A stretch of DNA of 64,000 nt from Bedellia somnulentella (GCA_963576735.1 OY755178.1:5022001-5086000), one strand, 5' to 3'. Shown: positions 42,410 through 54,239, counted from the first letter of the stretch. The notes: generated from the letters alone by a model not told the origin. Made by a program: numbers and translations.

Positions 42410-43990
42410 GCTTTATTCCAACTGGTTTATTATAACTTTAGTCACTATTGAAAAAAATGCATTCATAATTACAACTTTGGTCAAGAAAATATTAATAATA
42501 ATTGGAGGTTAACGTTATATTTATAATTTTCTTGATTTCATTCGTTTTTTTCTATAGGTATCTATTTTGAAACGTTTTGATATCCCTTAGCTTTCCCATT
42601 TTTTGACATAACAAAAAACTTGTCCTGTAAACGCAGAATCGCCATTTATCACCTTTGAATTCCCAATAGGCGAGGATTTTTATTAATTAGTCCATTTACG
42701 GTGAAATTCCATGCTTCTACAACATTATTCATGTAGTGAAGTTTGCCAACACCATAGATATATTATTCTATACTTACAACATACACCATAAAGGAGAATG
42801 GGCACAAATTTATGGTACCTGGTCCCAGCACCAATCAGGATGAGTCATACGTCGTTGGGAAGGATATTTTTTGTGCAATAAAAATAACTTAGTAAATTGC
42901 TGCCATTTTTGAGAAAGATTACTTTAAAAGTTTTTTTTTGATAAGACTGTTAGTCATGCTTGTTTCATGTTTTTAATACGTTTTTGATTTAATTATGACA
43001 ATTTATTGCAAACTCAGACAATTTTTACAATGTCGCTTCAGCATTGAGATGCTTAAAGTATAACATAATTACTAAGTTACACCAGAAACATGAATTATCA
43101 TAATTTCACATAATTAACGAAATCAAGATTTTCAAAAAACTGTACATCAAAATCGGCAGCTCTAACAAGATTGCCCCCATAGTCTTTTTTTTCTACACTA
43201 ACAGGACTTTAGAATTATATATGATTCAACTTGATTGAGAGACATTCAACATGGGGATCAAAATGGCCATCCTCCTTTAGCCTTCGTCCATACGTTTTCG
43301 AAGTATGGTTAAAATGTATGTCTGGAATACTACACGATTTCTCTTTGCGACTCCAGTGATAAGCGCAAAAGAGTATGTCATCTAAATCTATTCTCATATT
43401 GTAAAGAGGTAAAGTTTGTGAATTTGTTCGTTTGCAACTTATTTCACGCAGTTATAGGCTGTATATCATCACGCAAAATTTCATAACGGATGAGCAGTGA
43501 TCAAAGAAACCTTAGATATTCGTAAAATGATGCTACCCGTGCAAAGCTCGGGCGGTCCACTAGTCGATCAATAATTTTCTTTGTCTATGACAAAGTTGTT
43601 ATACAACCATAGTGATTTCATAAATCCACTCGTAGTGAATGAACCTTTTACTTCACTAAAGTAGCTACACTCTAAAGAGATTACTAAAGATAGGTGTCAA
43701 ACATAAAAACTGCTATGCCAATCGGGGTCCGTAATAAAATGAGTTAGGCAGTGAGAGAGTTAAAATTGTAATCCGTTGCAGCCAGGTGGTAGCACGCTCC
43801 AATTGAATTATGCAAGCTGGTCACTTCGCTGAGCCGAATCTGTTTTTGGGTCAAGCTAAATTAGGGACAGTTTGTTCGGCAGAATCGCAGAAATACTGAG
43901 CGATATCGCTGATTCACTATTAATAATTTTGTTTGTTGATCGCTTTGATGGTTTTTTGTTTGATTGCAATACATGCGCATTTAAATATTG
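42410..43990. other. intronic sequence, copy B
   Basis: Counterpart of 18,190-19,940 without the SINE-C insertion. It includes the Helitron 3' end at about 43,510-43,561. Nothing else recognised. Confidence 0.4.
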
Positions 43991-43992
43991 TT

Positions 43993-44138
43993 TTCCTATA
44001 TACCTAAAAGGGGAGCCAGAGCTTCCTAATCAGAAAATTCTTCAGCCACTTTTAGAAGTTAAGTGTGGAAAAGATATTTAAATAAATGCTTTTGGTGATG
44101 GGTCTCCAGCCGCATCTCCCAAATATCACTTAAAAAGT
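43993..44138 (-). repeat. SINE-A fragment (copy B)
   Basis: Same fragment as 19,943-20,085. Confidence 0.6.
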
Positions 44139-44160
44139 ATAACTGTGTATATAACATTCA

Positions 44161-44207
44161 TTTGCCTTTTTTAAAGCGTATTATACACACGCTTTAAAAA
44201 AGGCAAA
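44161..44207. repeat. perfect 18-bp inverted repeat
   Basis: TTTGCCTTTTTTAAAGCG and CGCTTTAAAAAAGGCAAA are separated by 11 bp. In copy A only the right arm survives, next to a 390-bp insertion. Confidence 0.7.
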
Positions 44208-44379
44208 GGCTTATATATATATAGGCTGATAAATGGGTATATGGGTTGGCAATTCAATGACCACTTATATATGTAACCAATTTATTGTAACTGGACATGT
44301 GGCGCAATAATTATTGTGAAGCTACAGAATATCACAGAACGATTTAATAATATATGTTTTTATTTTACTTCTTTAAGTC

Positions 44380-44742
44380 AACGACATGATAGTCCAGTGG
44401 GTAAAACACCCGCCCGAAAACAGAAGGGCGTGAGTTCCAATCCTGGGTCGGGCCTACAAGTCTTTTCTAAAAGTCATATGTGTGGTTAAATTATCATGGT
44501 TGTTAACGGTGAGGGAAAACATCGTGAGGAAACCCACATGGCTGAGTTATATTTAGTCATGTGACAGTGTATTCGTACAAAACGGCGATAGGCCTGCCCC
44601 CTATCACATGAGTACACTGTCCACGCAAAACGTGGGTATATTCTCTGGACACTAGATGGCGCTGCCATGTGAGTTCAGAAGTATTGGTACCTCTGCCAAC
44701 CCCTTCGGGGATAAACGGCGTGAACGTTTATGTATGTTTATG
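44380..44742 (+). repeat. SINE-B with target-site duplication, copy B only
   Basis: Complete 363-bp element: A-box region GATAGTCCAGTGGGT, B-box region GAGTTCCAATCCTGGG, core, CCCCTTCGGGG hairpin, and GTTTATG tail. Bounded by TTCTTTAAGTC at 44,369-44,379 and 44,743-44,753. Copy A lacks it (near 20,672). Confidence 0.9.
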
Positions 44743-45194
44743 TTCTTTAAGTCTTGATGTTATGTAAATATGAATGTACAAGTTTCTGCTAGCGCCATCA
44801 GCTAGATATGGGATAAATGTGAATTATTTTTGAGGAGTATGGTTGTAGTTAGATACAATGAATCTGTTGTAATAAAATATACTTATGAAAATACGTTTTT
44901 ATAAAACGTGTTTCTTATTTTTTTATTTTTTTTAATAAAATATTATAATATAATACTCATTCAATTGTTAATATGTATTGGTATGAAGTTACAACATTTA
45001 ATAATTTTAAGATTTGTATTGTCATCTGAGAAAAAAAAGAGCGGTAAACGGGGTATTGAAAACGAAAATGGCGGCGGAATAAAGGGTTGACTCATATTTG
45101 AGAATCAAATTGTAAAATGTGCACTTAATACAAATTAGGCTAAGAATTAATACTTTAAGAATTAAATCTTACGCATATAATGTTTATTACTTAC

Positions 45195-45294
45195 CAGACG
45201 AACACCAAGGAGGCGCTTTGCGCATTTTATCACCGCTAGAGTTATTTGAGTTTTCACAAACATTTTTACGAGCGTTCCTAGATATCATTACCAT
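45195..45294 (-). CDS. exon 1 of the minus-strand membrane protein gene (copy B)
   Basis: 33 codons plus one base, ending CTG before GTAAGT. Identical protein to copy A exon 1. Lies about 418 bp from the divergent gene 1. Confidence 0.55.
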
Positions 45295-45711
45295 AATGTA
45301 TGCTCGTTAGGTAACTCTTCCATCTATTTGTTAGGTTTTGAACTTTTTGTTAAGTTTGTTCGTTTATTATGTTTGAAGACTGCAACTAAATTAATTAAAT
45401 TAATACCGGCGGGAAGCGCGTTCTTTTGTTTTTTTTATTAGACACGTTTTATTGCTTCAAGTTTTGAGTTTTTTCAGCCATATTATATTTCAATTCTTTT
45501 TGTACTCCATGGACAGTGATATACTTTTATTATTCATACTAATTAACCATGAATATTGAGTTACTTTCTTTTTGCTCAACCAAAAGAAATTAATCCCGTT
45601 ATAAGTTCAAGTGCAATTTGTTTATCGTCGCATATTTAACCAATTAATTAAAATTTCACGGCCAAGGTTTTAAATGAACTAAAATCTTTGAAGCGGAACA
45701 GTTGGATAGCC

Positions 45712-46344
45712 ATGCTCGCTGTGATAATACTTTTGATGATGGCGTCAGCAAGTGTTTCACAAGATTCCATTCATCCCTTAAGCACAGTGCCCCCGAATCA
45801 GTTCCCACTCCCCTTTACGGATTTGATGACCGGTGCTTCAACATACTTTCAAGATGGATTACGCAAATCTTACAGTGATTACCCTGTTAGCTGCCCGAAG
45901 ACCGATACATTAGGATCGATTGCTAGTATATTAGGTAGCGCTTCAAAGATTTTACTAGCAACCACAGCAATAGTCTTCCTAAAGATCATTGGAGGAAAAC
46001 TATTATTGATGCCGCTGACAGCGTTACTGGTGGCTAAATTGGGAATTAAAGCCGTTTTATTATGGCCTATGATTACAAAAGTAATCAAGTTCTTCAAGAA
46101 GAGAAGGAAGCACAATACCAAATCACGAATGATTAAAGATTGTTCTGAAAGAATGGCTTGCATCATCAGAAAATCTATACATAATGGGTGGACCAGTAAT
46201 ATCGGATCAGCTCTAACCTTCTCTTTAGTGGATGAGGTAGAAGATGACCCACATTTTGTAAGAACAATGTTGAGTATATTTGCAGGTGAAAAAATTGCTA
46301 AGTGTATGACTATTGAATGTAGTTCAGGTGTCAATATAAGTTAA
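45712..46344 (+). CDS. secreted or membrane protein of unknown function, gene 1 (copy B)
   Basis: 210 codons from the first in-frame ATG, with the same start uncertainty as copy A. Signal peptide, hydrophobic segment at about 80-128, KKRRK basic patch and five Cys are all conserved. It differs from copy A only at residues 20-21 (Ile-His). An intact frame at this similarity suggests either very recent origin or continuing constraint. It lies 151 bp upstream of gene 2. Confidence 0.75.
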   Translation: MLAVIILLMMASASVSQDSIHPLSTVPPNQFPLPFTDLMTGASTYFQDGLRKSYSDYPVSCPKTDTLGSIASILGSASKILLATTAIVFLKIIGGKLLLMPLTALLVAKLGIKAVLLWPMITKVIKFFKKRRKHNTKSRMIKDCSERMACIIRKSIHNGWTSNIGSALTFSLVDEVEDDPHFVRTMLSIFAGEKIAKCMTIECSSGVNIS

Positions 46345-46443
46345 AATCAATGATCCCTAAATAACTCAATAATTTAATTTGTGAATTCGCAAAACTCGTG
46401 GCGTCATAAAGTGCAGAATCTGATAAATCGATGCAAATGAAGT

Positions 46444-46451
46444 TATAAATA
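46444..46451 (+). promoter_or_regulatory. TATA box of gene 2 (copy B)
   Basis: TATAAATA, 52 bp before the ATG, as in copy A. Confidence 0.6.
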
Positions 46452-46495
46452 CCAGTGAGTTTTACATATTATGCATTTATCAGATAGTAGTGACA

Positions 46496-47452
46496 ATGGC
46501 GTTACTGAGTTTTCTTTCATTTATTGTCATATACGCGACTTTATATCAATGTTTTGTGAGCGCTGGTGATCCTGTGGTGTATTTTCCACCTTTTGAACTG
46601 AGACCTACGACGGGAGACAGTAGATTTGGAATTCCTGTCGTCAACAGGCAATTTCAGCAACAAGGAAATATGCGAATGCAAAATCAAGAGCCGATTTTGC
46701 ACACTAACCCCCAGAACATTCCACAAATGCCATCGCCGCAGCAATCCATGGAAGCTCCATTGAGCCACTTTGAAAAGCCACACGAAGAAAACCATTCCAA
46801 TGTTAGTGTTCACGATTTACTCCATGCTTTGGGAATTGAAGATAATAGTCTGCAAACGGATCATTCTCGAGCCGCCGGACGGGATTATGGATACCCTAGT
46901 GGTTATGGGCAATACTCTCAGTACCAATCGTACCCGCAGCTGCCTGAATATGGTTACGATCAGAGACCAAGCTACCCATCTCAGTACCAAGCGTATCCCC
47001 CAGCGCCGTACCACCAGCCTTCAGGAGGATATTCTTCGCCTTCATCTGGACATCATCTGGCGCCGTCAAAACCGTACAGTAAACCGATAATTGAAAGAGT
47101 CCCGGAACTAGTGAAACCGCTAGCGACTAAAGCTGCCGGTAAAATAAGTGGATTAATCGGTTTAGTGTTGCCCCTTTTGACTGGGTCATTGACGGAGAAT
47201 TTGGAGCTCAAAGGCTTTGCTGATTTAGTTATAAACGGTATAGTGAAACCTCTTTTAATCGCTAAAGGAGGTTTGAAAACTTTGATAAGTAAATTATTGA
47301 TACCAGTGATCGCTTTGTTGTTGATTAATCTCGAGGTACTTGTAACGGTTTGGTGGTTATGGGATGATTGTCCTCAACCTAAGCCCCAAGTTCATCAAGC
47401 GTACCAATATCAAAAACCTGCGTACGGTTATAGTAGCGGCCCCTACCGGTAA
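46496..47452 (+). CDS. secreted Pro/Tyr-rich protein, gene 2 (copy B)
   Basis: 318 codons, same architecture as copy A: signal peptide, Gln/Pro-rich part, Tyr/Pro low-complexity part, hydrophobic repeats, Tyr-rich end. Three replacements relative to copy A (Ile46, Ile67, Ser141). Not recognised as a known family. Function is inferred from composition only: extracellular or membrane-associated structural protein. Confidence 0.85.
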   Translation: MALLSFLSFIVIYATLYQCFVSAGDPVVYFPPFELRPTTGDSRFGIPVVNRQFQQQGNMRMQNQEPILHTNPQNIPQMPSPQQSMEAPLSHFEKPHEENHSNVSVHDLLHALGIEDNSLQTDHSRAAGRDYGYPSGYGQYSQYQSYPQLPEYGYDQRPSYPSQYQAYPPAPYHQPSGGYSSPSSGHHLAPSKPYSKPIIERVPELVKPLATKAAGKISGLIGLVLPLLTGSLTENLELKGFADLVINGIVKPLLIAKGGLKTLISKLLIPVIALLLINLEVLVTVWWLWDDCPQPKPQVHQAYQYQKPAYGYSSGPYR

Positions 47453-47558
47453 ATGTACGTCATATTTATGCTGTAAAATATCGCTAACCAGTGTTATAAA
47501 AGTCTTGTTTTGTAAGTTTAATTTTAAGTTAAATTATTGTTTATTATAAAATGTGTTG

Positions 47559-47564
47559 AATAAA
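47559..47564 (+). terminator. polyadenylation signal of gene 2 (copy B)
   Basis: AATAAA 107 bp after the stop codon. Confidence 0.65.
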
Positions 47565-47664
47565 GATATTATGGTTCTAAGTAAACCTGAACCGAAGGTT
47601 TCAACTACGTATTTTATTTTGTACACCACACAAAACTTTAGTTACCGTTAAATATTTTTTAGTT

Positions 47665-48019
47665 ACCGTGACAGCTCAGTGGGTAGAACACCGCTTATCG
47701 TGCAGATGTCGACGAGGGTTCAAATCCCGGGTCAGGGTTTTTCTTTTCTTAAGTCATATGTGTGTATAATTTATCATGGTTGTTAACGGTGGCGGAAAAC
47801 ATCGTGAGAAAACCCACATGGCTGAGTTGTATTTATTCATGTGACAGTGTATGAGTACAAAAACGGCGATAGGCCTGCCCCCTATCACGTGAGTGCACTG
47901 TCCAAGCAAAAAGTTGGTACTCTGAACACCAAGTGACAATGCCACGTGATGTTCGGAGCTATGAGTACCTCTGCCAAACCCTTGGGGAATATACGGCGTG
48001 AAGGTTTGAGTTGGAGACA
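47665..48019 (+). repeat. SINE-B with tRNA head (copy B)
   Basis: Same insertion as 23,931-24,290; the A box (CAGCTCAGTGGG) and B box (GGTTCAAATCC) remain readable. Confidence 0.8.
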
Positions 48020-48714
48020 AAACTTCACTTACTACGGTTACCATCTTTGGGACCTTCACACTCATCGCCATTTAAAGGGAAATAAATGTTTAGTTCATCG
48101 ATTCTAAAATTGCCTCAAAAACTTGATCAAAAATCTAACATAAACGCACCTACCTACATACATGTCAATCAAGTTTTGAAATACAAGAGCTGAAAATATA
48201 TTTATTGAACTTAGTGATGTGCGGGTGGTGCCTGCCCGTCTGCAGTTTCTTACAAAGAAGAGTTCCAAAGGTTCCACAGACTGTCGCCATATTTTGCCTG
48301 TAAAGTGTATGTAAGTGATAGAAAGCAAAAGGTAAGTACGAACAAACTTAATATCATTGCTAAATATACCAAAAAAAGGGTAGCCAGAGCTTTGTAATTT
48401 AAGTTATACATCCTTCAGCCACTTTTCAAAGCTGAGTGAGGCAAAGATTGTAAAACAAAAAAGGTTCGTGATGGGACTCTCCCCGTAGTAAGAAATGGGT
48501 CAGGTTAATGCCATTTCCAGTAGACGCTATACAGTAAAACAAATTGTATGACTACTTAAAAAAATACACTGTCACGTGACTATAACTATCAAAATCGTAT
48601 TACTGCTCACTATTATAAGTGATGAATAAACTCAACCAATGAGTGAAAATTTTACTTTCATATGTTTACCTTATACTCAAAATATTAATTCTTATTGTAT
48701 AAACAGATCCTGTC

Positions 48715-49022
48715 AACCCTCTTCCAGTACCCTCACATTCATAAATTTTCTCATACACGCTCTTCTATTCTTAGCACTTCAGACGCCTGCCTTTTTAAAT
48801 ACATTTTCTATTTGACCTAAATGTGTTCTCCGTGTTCGTCTTCCACACTAGCTCTATATACCTCTTTCACCAATTTAAAATCATTCATCTTCTCTATTAT
48901 TACTTATTTTCACGCCCTTTATTCCCAATCGAGTGCCTACGATCGGTCATTAATTTGCATAATCCTGAAAAATCTCTCTTGCTTCCGTCAAATTCATTAT
49001 TCTTCTCATACATGCTCTTTCT
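48715..49022 (-). repeat. RTE-like LINE fragments (copy B)
   Basis: Counterpart of 25,000-25,305. Confidence 0.6.
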
Positions 49023-49041
49023 AGTTTAAAATATATAACAC

Positions 49042-49265
49042 TAGCTGACCCGACAGACTTCGTACTGTCAAATTTGCTTATGACAAAGCTTAAGGCGTTT
49101 TTTTCGATACTCTTAGTTCAATCAGGCGTGAACATTTTATTGGTCAATTTTTTCCGGTATAAAAAGAATCCTATGTTATATATTGGTTCATTATCTAGAA
49201 TTCGGCCAAATATCATTCATATACATTATGTGCTCGAGGAGCCTTTTTGCATCAAACACACAAAT
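49042..49265 (+). repeat. interspersed repeat beginning CTAGCTGACCCG (copy B)
   Basis: Counterpart of 25,312-25,545. Confidence 0.55.
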
Positions 49266-49382
49266 ATCCAAACATCTAAACTTTCACATTTATAATATTA
49301 ATAGGATTATATTGCTAAGTAATATTTTCAATATTATTTCTGATCTGAAATAATTAGGTTAGCAAAAAACTATCCAACTAGG

Positions 49383-49460
49383 TGTGTAGTGTTGGTTTAG
49401 GATAGCGCTAAACCATTTCTTACTTCGTGTGTTGCAAGAGGCGACCCAGGGTTTCTGGGA
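49383..49460 (+). repeat. SINE-A 5' fragment (copy B)
   Basis: Counterpart of 25,654-25,735. Confidence 0.6.
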
Positions 49461-49485
49461 CTTTTAAATAAAATAAAATAAAACA

Positions 49486-49720
49486 ACGGTGAGGGAAAAC
49501 ATCGTGAGGAAACCCACATGGCTGAGTTGTACTTAGTCATGTGACAGTGTATTCGTACAAAACGGCGATAGGCCTGCCCCCTATCACGTGAGTACACTGT
49601 CCATGCAAAACGTGGGTCCTCTGAACACCAGGTGACAAAGTCACGTGATGTTCAGAAGTATTAGTATCTCTGCCAACCCCTTCGGGGATATTCGGCGTGA
49701 ACGTTTATGTTTATGTTATA
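49486..49720 (+). repeat. SINE-B, 5'-truncated, copy B only
   Basis: Starts at ACAACGGTGAGG, contains core and CCCCTTCGGGG hairpin, ends GTTTATGTTTATG. AAATAAAATAAAA-like flanks on both sides suggest a short duplication. Confidence 0.75.
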
Positions 49721-50060
49721 TAAAATAACAAACTATAATTTTTCTAAGTAAAGTTATTTACTAAAATCTTTAAAAGTCATTATTTTAATAACTTTACCGT
49801 TGCTTCGGAAGGTTAGTAAAGAGAAGAAGTAACAAAAAACTCTTTTCATTCACATTTTTTCATTTTGATTACAGCTGCAAATCAATGCCAAGGCGATGTA
49901 CCCATATTGTACCTGTGGAGACCTATCACCAACCGTCCTTGGTTTTAGTATATTCTCCTCATATAATAAATAAATATATGGACACATCATACACAGATCA
50001 AGTTAGCTCTTGTATAGTAATAGTAGTATATATATATATATAAATATAAATATATATATT

Positions 50061-50308
50061 GCTGTGTAGTGTCGGCTTAGAATAACACTACCCCATTTCT
50101 TCCGGTGGGTGTACGTAAGAGGCGACTAACGGTATTGGGGCTTTTAGGGGATTTTTGGGCGATGTGGTTGGAGACCCATCACCAACAACCTTTATTTCAC
50201 TATCTTTTCCCGACGCAACTTCCAAAAGTGGCTGAGGAACTTCAAGCTCCTTAGCTCTGGCTACCCCTTCTAGGGATTTATAGCCGTGAGTATATGTATG
50301 TATGTATG

Positions 50309-50316
<8 letters not shown>
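50061..50316 (+). repeat. SINE-A in TA microsatellite, copy B only
   Basis: Complete element inside a (TA)n tract; the tail merges into TA repeats to about 50,345. Confidence 0.8.
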
Positions 50317-50349
<33 letters not shown>

Positions 50350-50389
50350 TACTATAGTAATAAATAATATTATATATAATAAATAGTTT

Positions 50390-50608
50390 GCCGTGTAGTG
50401 TCGGCTTAGAATAACACTACTCCATTTCTACCGTGGGTGATCTTAAGAGACGTCTAAGGGTGTAGGGGCTTTTTAAGTGATTCTTGGGCGATGTGGTTAG
50501 AGACCCGTCACCAAAAACGTTTATCCAAAAGTGGCTGAGGAATTTTTCATTCCAAAGCTCTGGCTACCCCGTAAAGGGATTTATGGCCGTGAGTATATGT
50601 ATGTATAT
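50390..50608 (+). repeat. SINE-A, internally deleted (copy B)
   Basis: Counterpart of 26,867-27,108; about 30 bp after AACGTTTAT is missing. Confidence 0.7.
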
Positions 50609-50685
50609 ATTTATATTTAATATTATAGTAATAGTAGTATAGTAAGTAGAACTTGTATTATTGGATACTAATTGAAACATATTTA

Positions 50686-50687
50686 AT
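50686..50687. other. empty Helitron target site
   Basis: The A-T dinucleotide where copy A carries the Helitron (27,181-29,098); the flanks match base for base on both sides for about 10 bp. Confidence 0.85.
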
Positions 50688-50689
50688 AT

Positions 50690-51245
50690 TATATAATACA
50701 CATATAAATAACATCCAAGACTAAGAAACATAAATTTAAGCTCATCACATAAATGTTGCTCTCAGCGGGGATCAAACCCTCCACCTCGGGACCGAGAAGC
50801 AAGTCACCTATCTACTGGGCTACCGATTTATACCCGTGGCTATATGTATGTAAACGAACGAATACTTCCATTAACTTTCTTCTCGTTTTCTTAACGTAAA
50901 TAACCTTCTCTATAACAAAACGACTCCTTGAGCCAAATAGAAATGCACTTTATGAAATGCAGTGGGCGTTATTATACGACGTTAATTAGAGGAAGGTGTA
51001 GGCAGCAAACGCAATTACCCGACAGGTGTCTGCGCTCTCTCCTATTACTCTTAATTGGGTGGAAGACTCAAATCCTTAACTGAATTCAATAAGACGGTTC
51101 TCCCGGTGAATAAATTTATATCTCTTGTAGGAGTTATTAAGTGCTTTATCTAAAATTAAACTGGATACAGTTGGGATTTGTAAAATTGAATTTGTATAGA
51201 TAATATATATGTGTTTTACGCTGTTTTTATGTGTAATCTCATTTT
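50690..51245. other. non-coding, shared with copy A
   Basis: Matches 29,100-29,660; nothing recognised beyond a degraded tRNA-like T-arm. Confidence 0.35.
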
Positions 51246-51249
51246 TGAA

Positions 51250-51370
51250 GTGAAGTGTGCATACATACATACATACATATACTTACGGCTATAAATCCCT
51301 AGGAGGGGTAGCTAGAGCTAAGGAATAAGAAATTCCTCAGCCACTTTTGGAAGTTAAGTGGGAAAAAGAC
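51250..51370 (-). repeat. SINE-A fragment (copy B)
   Basis: Counterpart of 29,668-29,830 without the palindrome. Confidence 0.65.
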
Positions 51371-51482
51371 GGTAAATGTGTTTATTTTAAATAAATAAAT
51401 TGTCCCAATTATCTAATCTCAAAATAGACGACCTACATAGCTTAGTGGTTGGAACATACGCCTATCATATATATACCAGAGA

Positions 51483-51678
51483 GACGTTGATTCGGGCTTA
51501 CATCAATGTGTTTTTTCTGACGCCATATGTGTGGTTAATTTATCTTGGTTAATGCTGAGCGAAAGCATCGTGAGGGAACCCACATGACTAAGTTTTAATT
51601 AGTCATGTGACAGTGTGTGAGTACACCTCTGCCAACCGCTTCGGGGATATACGGCATGAAGGTTTGAATTTGAGGAAA
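51483..51678 (+). repeat. SINE-B fragment (copy B)
   Basis: Counterpart of 31,862-32,040; it directly follows the unoccupied CCAGAGAGAC LINE target. Confidence 0.6.
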
Positions 51679-51770
51679 ATGGACTTAACCTTTATAGTTT
51701 GAAGTCGTCGTCATAATAATATGTATTATGAATTCATGTTCGGTTAATTTCAGAATAGTAAAATACAAGG

Positions 51771-52047
51771 CTGTGTAGTGTCGGCTTAGAAGGCTGTGTA
51801 GTGTTGGCTTAGAATAGCACTACCCCATTTCTGCCGGTGGGTGTACGTAAGAGGCGACTAACGATATTGGGGCTTTTAAGGGATTTTTGGGCGATGAGGT
51901 GGGAGACCCGTCACCAAAACCCTTTATTTTACCATCTTTCCCCCACACAACTTTCCAAAAGTGGCTGAGGAACTTCTAGTTCCTTAGCTCTGGCTACCCC
52001 TTCTTGGGATTTATAGCCGTGAGCATATGTATGTATGTATGTATGTA
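51771..52047 (+). repeat. SINE-A with duplicated 5' end, copy B only
   Basis: GCTGTGTAGTGTCGGCTTAG occurs twice in succession at the 5' end. Copy A has the uninterrupted site (near 32,131). Confidence 0.8.
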
Positions 52048-52342
52048 ACTGTCTTAGATAAGAGCTCCCCGATCTATAATTATAGTACTGCCGTACGACG
52101 TGACTAAATGGGGCGTCGCAACCCATAGAAGACTATTTATTTCATGGGTAGCCACACAGCCACAAGGCATTGGCTTTGATGCCTTTTGATCAATAGGTGA
52201 TGTGGCTGGAAACTGATTCCCATTAATCTTTAGTTTTTGCTTAGTTTCTCTTGAAATTTAAAAGCAGGCTTAGAATTGCGGAGAATTTCGAAGTCTGGCT
52301 ATAGTTATTTGAGATTTGTCTCGCTAGCTAGTAAGTTAGGTA

Positions 52343-52792
52343 CCCACCAAAAACATTTTAAATGTAAAAAATGTTAGCCAAGAAAATACAATACAAAAAT
52401 TTATAATATGTTAACTAAAACTCTTTGCAGACAAAAGGATTGATATCTGAATGGTTGCCAAGCACTGCAGATAATGCGGAAATACAAAGTAGATAACAAG
52501 TTAAATTAAAGTTTTGATTTAACTTGGCTCGTTTCCACATACGAGTTATCATGATAATCAAATTATCTGCTAGGTACATTTTAATTTGATTTTGTGGTGA
52601 AAACTAGCCAAATTAAATCAAAACTTTAATTTAACTTGTTATCTACTTTGTATTTCAGGATTATCTGCAGTGCTTGGCAACCATTCAGATATCAATCCTT
52701 TTGTCTGCAAAGTCTTTTAGTTAACATATTATAAATTTTTGTATTGTATTTGCTTGGCTAACATTTTTTACATTTAAAATGTTTTTGGTGGG
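52343..52792. mobile_element. 450-bp fold-back element (MITE), copy B only
   Basis: Ends CCCACCAAAAACATTTTAAA and TTTAAAATGTTTTTGGTGGG are inverted complements; pairing continues for roughly 190 bp per arm. No ORF. It lies at the left edge of DNA absent from copy A. Confidence 0.8.
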
Positions 52793-53713
52793 ATATCATT
52801 ACTTTTTGTTAAGAAATAAGTTGGTATTTTTTTTTTCTGCGTTTGATTTTATACCTACCTTACTATCTATCTACTATTTTAATCAAACAAATCAATGAAT
52901 TTGGCAAAAGAAACAAACCTACAAACAACCCAATCTAAAAACAATCAGCAAGAAAAAAAGCAGAATTTACAACACCGTTACCAGCTGTAACTCATACGAC
53001 GACGAAGCATAAAACTCAACCTTATAGGCGGGATTTCGCTAGACAACCGAACAGCATGGGGTCGCTCGCGCGTATGAATGAGCCATGAGCGCGGCTGGCG
53101 CTGCGCTCGCTTTGGTACGTTCGCAGATCCCGTCATGCCCCGCCCCTGCCCCTCACCCCGCGCGTCTTGCCCTGTGATCTCCTGTGGCCCCACGCTTGTA
53201 GCGACGTGGTAGCGACTAAGTTTAAGTTAGTTTATGTTATTTCATGTATGTAATTATCATTATTACAATCACAAATAGTATTATGTTATTAAATATGATT
53301 ATGAGCGCTGACATTACACAAAATCAAATCATTTTATTTAATTTCCTTAGGTTTAATGATTAGTAGGTATCTATGTATTATGAAAACGCTATTCGATGTT
53401 GTGTCATACTCATACTGTATGACGCATACAGTGGTCGCCGTTCTGCTGACATGAGATAGGTACTAGGTGTTATGATACCTATTAATTAGTACGACAGGAA
53501 TCGAATCTGAGTTTTTATATATTGAAGAAATGTATTGCTATTGTTCGCAACCAACCGGGCTGTGCTAGTACAGTTAGTACCTATACTCATAGTTTGAGTT
53601 TTGTAATTACAAATAACTTTAGCGTCGAAGTTTAATGAATGATCAAGTAAGTATGCATAGCATACCTAAACCTATTCAGAACGGAGTTTTATATTAGCGT
53701 CAACAACATTTCA
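52793..53713. other. copy B-specific DNA, partly GC-rich
   Basis: Absent from copy A. Positions 53,030-53,210 are CpG-rich (TCGCTCGCGCG, GAGCGCGGCTGGCGCTGCGC) and may be a promoter-like or element leader sequence. No convincing coding frame. Confidence 0.3.
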
Positions 53714-53718
53714 TCATG

Positions 53719-54239
53719 TGTTAAGGCAAGGAATAATAAAGACGAAGACTTGCCAATAAAACATTTACTTTTAAATAAGACAGTTATTACATTTACAATA
53801 TGTATGTGAAGTCGACGGTGGTGGTTGGTTGCGTAGTGCGTTCTCCCGCCAGTGATCTCCGCGCCGCCGCGCCTGCGGATTGCCTATACACGCGGATCAG
53901 GCGTAAACATCCTCCGGGACGTTGAAAGCTTGATGTAGTTAGCTTTTAATATTCTCGTGGGGTAGTAAACAAAGCCTATTTACTGCTCTACGTAAGACCA
54001 CTTTTGATGTGGATTGAAGTGGAGGCAGGTTGTCCTGTCACGGTCGCCAAATGTTAAGGCAAGGAATAATAAAGACGAAGACTTGCCAATAAAACATTTA
54101 CTTTTAAATAAGACAGTTATTACATTTACAATATGTGTGTTACGTCGACGGTGGTTGGTTGCGTAGTGCGTTCTCCCGCCAGCGATCTCCGCGCCGCCGC
54201 GCCTGCGGATTGCCTATACACGCGGATCAGGCGTAAACA
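53719..54239 (-). mobile_element. TRIM-like LTR retrotransposon
   Basis: LTRs 53,719-53,909 (191 bp) and 54,052-54,239 (188 bp) are almost identical. Read on the minus strand they begin TGTTTACGCC and end CCTTAACA. A primer-binding-site-like TGGCGACCGTGACAGG follows the 5' LTR after TT, and a purine-rich CCCGGAGGA precedes the 3' LTR. The 5-bp duplication TCATG lies at 53,714-53,718 and 54,240-54,244. Only 142 bp separates the LTRs, so gag and pol are absent and movement would depend on a related Ty3/gypsy-like element. Confidence 0.85.
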
